DNA of 10,496 nucleotides from Treponema sp. (lineage in GTDB: Bacteria; Spirochaetota; Spirochaetia; Treponematales; Treponemataceae): the NCBI GenBank assembly GCA_018384055.1, contig JAHAZL010000006.1, positions 1-10,496 on the forward strand, written 5' to 3'. The notes under the pieces are model-generated. The model was not told the DNA's origin. It searched no databases and worked only from the letters and a program-made list of their open reading frames with translations. Both the position numbers and the translations under genes were made by a program. How positions within the stretch are numbered: the stretch's first letter is position 1; the number at the start of each line of letters is the position of its first letter. Shown here one piece after another: positions 6,279 to 10,496 of this stretch.

Positions 6279-6308
6279 TTGACAGTAAAGATATACAATG
6301 TATATACT
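6279..6308 (+). promoter_or_regulatory. mazEF promoter
   Basis: A perfect -35 TTGACA (6279-6284), an 18-bp spacer and -10 TATACT (6303-6308, 5/6). Transcription should begin near 6315, close to the first in-frame ATG, and the leader then carries the G-rich ribosome binding site used for the ATG at 6330. Confidence 0.7.
6291..6305. promoter_or_regulatory. palindromic operator in the mazEF promoter
   Basis: ATATAC-AAT-GTATAT is a perfect 6-3-6 palindrome lying between the -35 and -10 and running into the -10. Further ATATAC half-sites occur at 6265-6270 and in GTATATAC (6300-6307). MazE alone or with MazF represses its own operon in known systems, so this is the natural binding site. That assignment is inference. 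Confidence 0.55.
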
Positions 6309-6329
6309 TAGCATATGGGGGGTAGCATT

Positions 6330-6563
6330 ATGGAAGCTGTAGTTCAGAAATGGGGCAACAGCCTCGGTTTTAGGATTCCTTCTCTTTGGGCAAAAGATAA
6401 CAATGTAAAAAACGGAAGCAAAATTGAAGTAATCGCTGAAAAAGGAAAAATAGTAATCCTTCCGCAGAAAAAAACTCTTGATGACATGCTGGCTATGGTC
6501 ACTTCAGAAAACATTCATTCAGAAATTTCAACTGGCAGTTCAGTAGGTAATGAAGAATGGTAA
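6330..6563 (+). CDS. mazE: MazE-type antitoxin (AbrB/SpoVT-like DNA-binding domain)
   Basis: A 77-residue antitoxin that should bind and neutralise MazF through its C-terminus and bind the operator as a swapped-hairpin dimer through its N-terminus. The N-terminal MEAVVQKWGNSLGFRIP followed by GSKIEVIAEKGKIVILPQKK is the MazE/AbrB fold signature (WGNS-x-G-x-RIP). The acidic tail (MVTSENIHSE, ending NEEW) is the expected toxin-binding, protease-sensitive part. I chose ATG 6330 over 6315 because GGGGGG (6317-6322) is correctly spaced from it, giving anti-Shine-Dalgarno pairing with one G-U wobble. The stop overlaps the mazF start by 7 bp, indicating translational coupling. Confidence 0.9.
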   Translation: MEAVVQKWGNSLGFRIPSLWAKDNNVKNGSKIEVIAEKGKIVILPQKKTLDDMLAMVTSENIHSEISTGSSVGNEEW

Positions 6564-6895
6564 GTTCAAATTATATTCCTGAAAAAGGAGATTTGGTTTG
6601 GCTTGACTTTGACCCACATGCTGGACATGAACAAAAGGGTCGATGCCCTGCAATTTGTATATCTCAGAAAAAATACAATCAGAAAATTGGACTTGCTCTA
6701 TTCTGCCCTATAACAAGACATATCAAGGGATATCCTTTTGAAATTGTATTGGACAATCATTCAATAAATGGTTGCATCTTAAGCGATCAGATAAAAAATC
6801 TTGATTATAGACAAAGAAACTGCGATTTTATAGAAAAAGCGGCAGAAGAGGAAATTGATTCTGTTGTTGATAATATAAAACTGTTAATTGAATAA
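6557..6895 (+). CDS. mazF: MazF-type endoribonuclease toxin, with substituted active-site arginine
   Basis: A 112-residue member of the MazF/PemK/CcdB fold, cognate toxin of the overlapping mazE; family members cut single-stranded mRNA at short sequence motifs. It aligns throughout with E. coli MazF: GDLVWLDFDP, then GHEQKG, then the KGYPFEIVLD block (E. coli KGYPFEVVLS), then DQIKNLDYRQR and a C-terminal helix. Thr53 and Lys57 match E. coli Thr52 and Lys56. The essential Arg of the R-P-A motif (E. coli Arg29, B. subtilis Arg25) is Cys30 here, in GRCPA, with an Arg one residue earlier (Arg29). The toxin may therefore be weakened or inactive, or Arg29 may substitute. Full length and translational coupling argue against advanced decay. 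Confidence 0.9.
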   Translation: MVSSNYIPEKGDLVWLDFDPHAGHEQKGRCPAICISQKKYNQKIGLALFCPITRHIKGYPFEIVLDNHSINGCILSDQIKNLDYRQRNCDFIEKAAEEEIDSVVDNIKLLIE

Positions 6896-7022
6896 TCACA
6901 TAACATGCACTTCAAAGCGGATGTCGATGTCAAACCGGTTTGCGTTTTAAAATAATGTTATGCTCACACGTCACTGGTGCACGGATGATAAATTGAATTT
7001 AGATTATGTTAAGGAAAATATC

Positions 7023-7544
7023 ATGAGGCGATTTGCATTTGTTTTAGCAGCTGCAATGATAGCATTTGTATGCTGCAGCTGTTCATCGACAAAAATTATT
7101 CAGAAAAACAAATTTGAAATTCACGGGTTTAAGCAGAAAGTTATTGCTGTCTATGCAAATTTCTCGAATTATACAACAGACCGTTCTGAACTCAGGGAAC
7201 AAATTGAAACAGAAGTTCAAAGCCAATTCTTAAAAAAGGACATAAAATCATATAAGACTGCCGGCTGTTTTAAAAACAAAGAAAGTTCCAGTAATTCTGA
7301 ATATCAGGAATTTTTGTCTGACAATAATATTGATTGGGTATGCGAAATTATAATTCCGTCTGCTGGTCTTATGAAAAATAATGGAATGTTTGAATTGGAT
7401 ATAAAATATGATGTAAAAATTTTTGATCCGAAGTCTGAAGTTGTAATCTTTAATGGAATATTCAGTGTGAAGACTAAGGCAGAGCGCTATGTAATGTTAA
7501 AGGCAAACAGAATTTTTGCTGAGAAGCTTGCGGAACAATTCTAG
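7023..7544 (+). CDS. small putative lipoprotein of unknown function
   Basis: A 173-residue protein I do not recognise. Its signal peptide (MRRFAFVLAAAMIAFVCCSC) has a cysteine-rich lipobox; lipidation is possible at Cys17, Cys18 or, most like its neighbours, Cys20. The mature part has alternating strands and helices (KVIAVYANFSNY, SELREQIETEVQSQFLK, ELDIKYDVKIFDPKSEVVIF) and a final amphipathic helix (ANRIFAEKLAEQF). It is related in style to small periplasmic lipoproteins with one alpha/beta domain. The start at 7023 is preceded by AAGGAAA (7011-7017), whereas the open frame from 6960 would place a polar stretch before the signal peptide. The 127 bp after mazF show no clear promoter or terminator, only a loopless palindrome CAAACCGGTTTG (6931-6942). 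It may be read through from mazEF. Confidence 0.7.
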   Translation: MRRFAFVLAAAMIAFVCCSCSSTKIIQKNKFEIHGFKQKVIAVYANFSNYTTDRSELREQIETEVQSQFLKKDIKSYKTAGCFKNKESSSNSEYQEFLSDNNIDWVCEIIIPSAGLMKNNGMFELDIKYDVKIFDPKSEVVIFNGIFSVKTKAERYVMLKANRIFAEKLAEQF

Positions 7545-7673
7545 CTAAAAAAATGTGTGCGAAGAGGAAACGTAGGAAAGTTAAATTCTAGTTTCTGTTG
7601 ATATCATTTTTTATGATTTTATTATATTCTAAATTGTTTGCAACTGGGAATATTTATTGTTCTGGAGTAGTTT

Positions 7674-7724
7674 ATGGAAACTGTTGTCTTATTGGATAAA
7701 ACTTTTTATTTCGCAACATACTGA
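7674..7724 (+). other. possible 16-residue leader-type peptide
   Basis: The frame METVVLLDKTFYFATY has GGAG (7664-7667) six bases before the ATG and stops directly before the GGGGACAGACCCC hairpin core. It could be a chance frame; the only support is the spacing of the ribosome binding site. Confidence 0.15.
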
Positions 7725-7747
7725 GGGGACAGACCCCTATTGCATAG
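7712..7747 (+). repeat. GGGGACAGACCCC repeat, copy 2
   Basis: CGCAA (7712-7716), GGGGACAGACCCC (7725-7737) and TGCATAG (7741-7747) repeat the order and orientation of the copy at 5915-5947. Here the core is a perfect GGGG-ACAGA-CCCC hairpin, and outer GCAA/TTGC bases (7713-7716, 7740-7743) could extend it. Confidence 0.6.
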
Positions 7748-7794
7748 ACAAGGACTGTGTTCAACATGACGGCTGACTGAAGTTGAAGCCTGAC

Positions 7795-7846
7795 AAAAAG
7801 AAGAAGCCCCTGGGTAACTTTTGTTACCCAGGGGCTTCTTCTTTTT
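7795..7846 (-). terminator. thrS transcription terminator (works in both directions)
   Basis: A perfect inverted repeat with 24-nt arms (7795-7818 and 7823-7846) around a TTTT loop. The GC-rich core GCCCCTGGGTAAC is flanked by A-rich and T-rich ends, so a T-tract follows the stem on both strands. It lies 20 bp after the thrS stop codon and also closes the region arriving from the left. Confidence 0.92.
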
Positions 7847-7865
7847 CTGCGGTCAAATTCAACAA

Positions 7866-9623
7866 TTAGATGCCGTTGAAGTGTGTATTGATTTTGTCCA
7901 ATACATATTCCTTAAACTCCCCAAGAGCAAATGTTCTCTGTGGAATCTTTGAGCTGAAGCGGAAGCGGCATGTAACTGTGTTTTCAGACTTTTCTTTTTC
8001 GCCAACAACAAGGATGTATGGTGTGCGGTGTGCAGTAGAAATATCCTTGATTTTGTTCTTCATGTTCTCGTCTTCAAGATATGCGTTTACCTTGATTCCG
8101 GCTGCCTTAAGTTCTTCATAAACCTTCTGTGCATAGTCGTTGAAATCAGGAGCAACCGGAACAACAGCAACCTGTTCAAAACAGAGCCATGTTGGGAATA
8201 CACCTGCATAGTTTTCAATGAGGATGCCCATGAAGCGTTCCAACGAACCGAGAACTGCACGGTGGAGCATTACCGGATGATGCTTCTGGTTGTCGGCACC
8301 GATGTACTGTGCGTTCAATCTTTCTGCAGAAGGAAGCTGGTAGTCAAGCTGGATTGTACCGCACTGCCACTGACGGCCGAGGGCATCAATCAAAGTGAAT
8401 TCAAGTTTTGGACCGTAGAAGGCACCTTCGCCAGGCTGGATTTCGTAATCCATTCCGCTTGCTTTACATGCGGCTGCAAGTTTTGCTTCTGCCTGCTGCC
8501 ATGTTTCGATTGTACCAACGTGGTCTTCAGGCATTGTAGAAAGTTTAACGAGAAGGTTCTTGTCGAATCCAAAGTCCTTGTAAACATCAAGCAAAAGCTT
8601 GCAGAATTTTGTTACTTCGCTTTCAATCTGTTCTTCTGTACAGATGATATGTGCATCATCCTGAACGAAACCACGCACGCGCATGATACCGTGGAGTGTT
8701 CCGCTTGGTTCGTTTCTTACACAGTGACCGAATTCAGCGATGCGCATTGGAAGATCCTTGTATGAACGAGAACGGCTGTTGAAGATTTCCAAGTGACCTG
8801 GACAGTTCATAGGCTTGATTGCAAACTGCTTCTTTTCTGATTCAGTTGTGAACATGTTCTTCTGGTAATGCGACCAGTGGCCTGATTTTTCCCAGAGAAC
8901 CTTTGGCATAACTGCAGGAGTATTAACTTCAAGATAGCCGTCCTTAACGATCTTTTCGCGCATGTAGTCCTGCAAAGTTACATACATTGACCATCCGTTT
9001 GGATGCCAGAATACCTGGCCTGGATCTTCCGGCTCAAGATGGAAGAGGTCCAGTGCTATTCCAAGCTTTCTGTGGTCGCGCTTTTCTGCCTCCTCAAGCA
9101 TTGTAAGGTAGTCCTTAAGGTCGTTTGGCTTGTAGAAACAAACTGCGTAAACGCGAGTAAGCATTGCCTTTGTGTTGTCTCCGCGCCAGTATGCACCTGC
9201 AACAGACATGAGCTTGAAAGACTGCTGGTTGATTTCCTTTGTGCTTTCAACGTGCGGGCCACGGCAAAGGTCAAGGTAGCCGTCCTGTTCATAAGTTGAA
9301 ATTGTCTCACCGTCAGGAAGATCATTGATGAGTTCTACCTTGTATGGCTGATCCTTGAAAAGTTCAAGTGCCTCTGCCTTTGAAACTTCCTTGCGTACGA
9401 ATTCGTGGTTGCCTGCAAGAATCTTGCGCATTTCCTTTTCTACTGCAGGAAAGTCAGCTTCGGTGAATTTAGTGTCCGTTGGAAAATCAAAGTCATAGTA
9501 GAATCCGTTATCGATAGCAGGACCGATAGCGATCTTTGTTCCAGGGAAAAGCCTGAGTACAGCTTCTGCCATTACGTGGGCACAACTGTGGCGTACTGTC
9601 TGCAATTTTTCATCAACTGCCAT
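7866..9623 (-). CDS. thrS: threonyl-tRNA synthetase, form lacking the N-terminal TGS domain
   Basis: A cytosolic class II synthetase that charges tRNA-Thr and edits mischarged serine. At 585 residues it is about 55-60 shorter than the E. coli enzyme because it starts directly at the second N-terminal (editing) domain. The editing site is intact: His12 and His16 in HSCAH, and Cys120 and His124 in DLCRGPH. The catalytic core spans about residues 190-480. Zinc ligands are Cys274 (MNCPGH), His325 (DDAHIIC) and His454 (MLHRA); the motif 2 region contains RNEPSG, and motif 3 is GSLERF (459-464). The anticodon-binding domain is about 485-585. The start is fixed by AAGGTGA upstream of ATG 9623. It is monocistronic, with its own promoter and a strong terminator. 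Its codon use and higher GC contrast with the AT-rich region to the left. Confidence 0.98.
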   Translation of the reverse strand: MAVDEKLQTVRHSCAHVMAEAVLRLFPGTKIAIGPAIDNGFYYDFDFPTDTKFTEADFPAVEKEMRKILAGNHEFVRKEVSKAEALELFKDQPYKVELINDLPDGETISTYEQDGYLDLCRGPHVESTKEINQQSFKLMSVAGAYWRGDNTKAMLTRVYAVCFYKPNDLKDYLTMLEEAEKRDHRKLGIALDLFHLEPEDPGQVFWHPNGWSMYVTLQDYMREKIVKDGYLEVNTPAVMPKVLWEKSGHWSHYQKNMFTTESEKKQFAIKPMNCPGHLEIFNSRSRSYKDLPMRIAEFGHCVRNEPSGTLHGIMRVRGFVQDDAHIICTEEQIESEVTKFCKLLLDVYKDFGFDKNLLVKLSTMPEDHVGTIETWQQAEAKLAAACKASGMDYEIQPGEGAFYGPKLEFTLIDALGRQWQCGTIQLDYQLPSAERLNAQYIGADNQKHHPVMLHRAVLGSLERFMGILIENYAGVFPTWLCFEQVAVVPVAPDFNDYAQKVYEELKAAGIKVNAYLEDENMKNKIKDISTAHRTPYILVVGEKEKSENTVTCRFRFSSKIPQRTFALGEFKEYVLDKINTHFNGI

Positions 9624-9665
9624 AAAATCACCTTCTGTTTTGAATGAATTTAAAATAGTAGAAAT

Positions 9666-9694
9666 AGAATAATGCTTTTTGAGAATAAATTCAA
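9666..9694 (-). promoter_or_regulatory. candidate thrS promoter
   Basis: On the minus strand, TTGAAT (9694-9689, 4/6) and TATTCT (9671-9666, 4/6) are separated by exactly 17 bp. The leader of about 36 nt carries the AAGGTGA ribosome binding site and is too short for a T-box or a threonine attenuator. Confidence 0.5.
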
Positions 9695-9713
9695 TTTATG
9701 GGAAGAATTGGAA

Positions 9714-10496
9714 TCAGGAATTGCCTTCTGCAATCTGATTGATTTCATCGGCAGAAAGGCCTGTACATTTTGAGACAGTTGCAGCATCAATCTTGTTTAC
9801 AAGCATAAGTTTTGCAGCCGCAACCTTTGCATCGTAGGCGCCCTGGCTTATGCCTTGACTTATACCCTGGCTTAATCCCTGTGAGAACCCGTCGTCATAG
9901 GCATAGCTTGCCTGCAGCTTTATTTCCTGTTCTAAAGTCATGTGCCCTTTCCTCCATTGGCGAAGATTCCGGGTAAAGGAAACCTGCTCGTCCATTGCCC
10001 GGGTGAGTTCGTCATTGGCCGCAGCTCCAAAAAAATATTCCAGCAGGACGCGCCGTTCCGGGTTCCTTTCCTTTTCCCATGCATTTACATTGTAGAATAT
10101 TTTCCGGCATTTGTCATTTAATGAAATCCGCCGATCTTCGCGGCAGGTGTTTTCAAAGGTGTATACGGGCAAACCTTTGCCAAAAAGATCGAAAAGGCAA
10201 ATGAAGAGGATGTAGGATTCAGGCAGGTGCCTGTACATGTTGCCCTTGTCCAGAAAAGAAATGTCCTGCAGCCCCTGATAGTATCTGGTCTTAAACTCAA
10301 ATCCTTCCTGTCGTCGCACTGCATCTCAAGCGTAAAGACACGACTGCTGTCCCTTACATAGACGTCGAGCCTTACACCCTTGGAGTACGGGTCGGCCCGC
10401 AGGTCCTTTTCCCTCTCCAGGTATTCAATCTTTTCGATGCCTATGCCTAGCATCCTTTCGATGAATGGGCGGCAGACTATATATATTCAGTGAACA
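9714..10496 (-). pseudogene. Rpn/PD-(D/E)XK nuclease family 'transposase', frameshifted and 5'-truncated by window
   Basis: Members of this family (PDDEXK_2, Rpn-like) are DNA endonucleases linked to recombination or defence. The 5' piece contains IEKIEYLEREKD, GVRLDVYV with the active-site Asp, and TLEMQ with the active-site Glu. It then leaves frame near 10292. The 3' piece, in the -1 frame, continues the family pattern exactly: TRYYQGLQDISFLDKG, ESYILFICLFDLFGKG, PVYTFENTC, then the helical C-terminus. Restoring one A in TTTAAGACC (10295-10287) would join KDLSL to KTRYYQG. A second apparent shift lies at a TA run (10478-10486), upstream of which another frame encodes FTEYI, the expected preceding residues. 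The C-terminus has four SQG(I/L/F) repeats and ends in a helix-turn-helix-like segment. It lies 90 bp upstream of thrS on the same strand. Confidence 0.75.
9840..9887 (-). repeat. four 12-bp coding repeats, (SQG[I/L/F])n linker in the Rpn gene
   Basis: Four in-frame 12-bp units encode FSQG-LSQG-ISQG-ISQG between the nuclease part and the C-terminal helices. Such four-residue repeats form a helical linker of variable length in this family and can change copy number without breaking the frame. Confidence 0.7.

Larger units (their letters stand above)
7545..7865. other. 321-bp gene-poor stretch between the lipoprotein gene and thrS
   Basis: This AT-rich gap holds a possible 16-codon open frame (7674-7724), the second GGGGACAGACCC repeat copy (7712-7747) and the thrS terminator (7795-7846). 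Upstream of the small frame, TTGATA (7598-7603) and TATATT (7623-7628) are promoter-like but 19 bp apart. I see no RNA gene and no longer coding frame. Confidence 0.6.

Noticed and set aside
6931..6942. Palindrome CAAACCGGTTTG after mazF as a terminator
   Set aside because: Folded, it gives only a 4-bp stem around CCGG, too weak for intrinsic termination, and the T-run after it is short and interrupted.
8028..8765. Long plus-strand open frame (245 codons) opposite thrS
   Set aside because: It is the mirror of a well-conserved housekeeping gene; its cysteine-rich composition and lack of motifs are typical of an antisense shadow.
9624..9713. T-box or attenuator upstream of thrS
   Set aside because: Only 90 bp separate the upstream gene from thrS, the predicted leader is about 36 nt, and no hairpin with a T-tract or T-box consensus is seen.
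1..10496. CRISPR array, tRNA or rRNA genes
   Set aside because: No regularly spaced repeats, no cloverleaf-like sequence ending in a T-arm GTTCGA-type motif, and no rRNA-like sequence were found on either strand by eye.

Overview
The window looks like a chromosomal segment of a Treponema-type spirochaete. The main evidence is a trans-2-enoyl-CoA reductase at the left edge that closely resembles my memory of the Treponema denticola enzyme, and a threonyl-tRNA synthetase without the N-terminal TGS domain, as in Borrelia. The moderate-to-low GC content and the run of lipoproteins with relaxed spirochaete lipoboxes agree with this. All identifications come from reading the sequence; no database search was run.

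Layout. 1-905 (minus) is the 5' part of ter/fabV, with a good promoter and an imperfect palindrome over its -35. Divergent from it are a lipoprotein of unknown function (1040-1681, plus) and an SLC13/ArsB-NhaD-type permease (1800-2939, plus). The permease converges on, and overlaps by 62 bp, a GH25 muramidase lipoprotein (2878-3846, minus) whose promoter predicts a leaderless mRNA. Next is a large lipoprotein with a probable Ig-like domain and a right-handed beta-helix (3990-5828, minus). A small open frame of uncertain meaning overlaps its 3' end.

From about 5900 to 7750 the DNA looks accessory. Two same-orientation copies of a GGGGACAGACCC motif bracket a start-less coding fragment, a 107-bp foldback (MITE/REP-like) element, a mazEF toxin-antitoxin operon with a palindromic operator, and another small lipoprotein gene. 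The MazF has an Arg-to-Cys change in its active-site motif. A perfect 24-bp-stem bidirectional terminator then separates this part from housekeeping thrS (7866-9623, minus). The right edge holds a frameshifted Rpn/PD-(D/E)XK 'transposase' family gene (9714-10496, minus), read as a decaying pseudogene.

How the genes relate. Four predicted lipoproteins, one with a peptidoglycan-hydrolase domain, suggest an envelope-related neighbourhood, but no shared operon or pathway joins them. I do not see a clearly new multi-gene system. The points most worth checking are the MazF active-site substitution, the foldback element and flanking repeats around mazEF, the leaderless/overlapping arrangement of the GH25 gene, and the one or two frameshifts in the Rpn gene.
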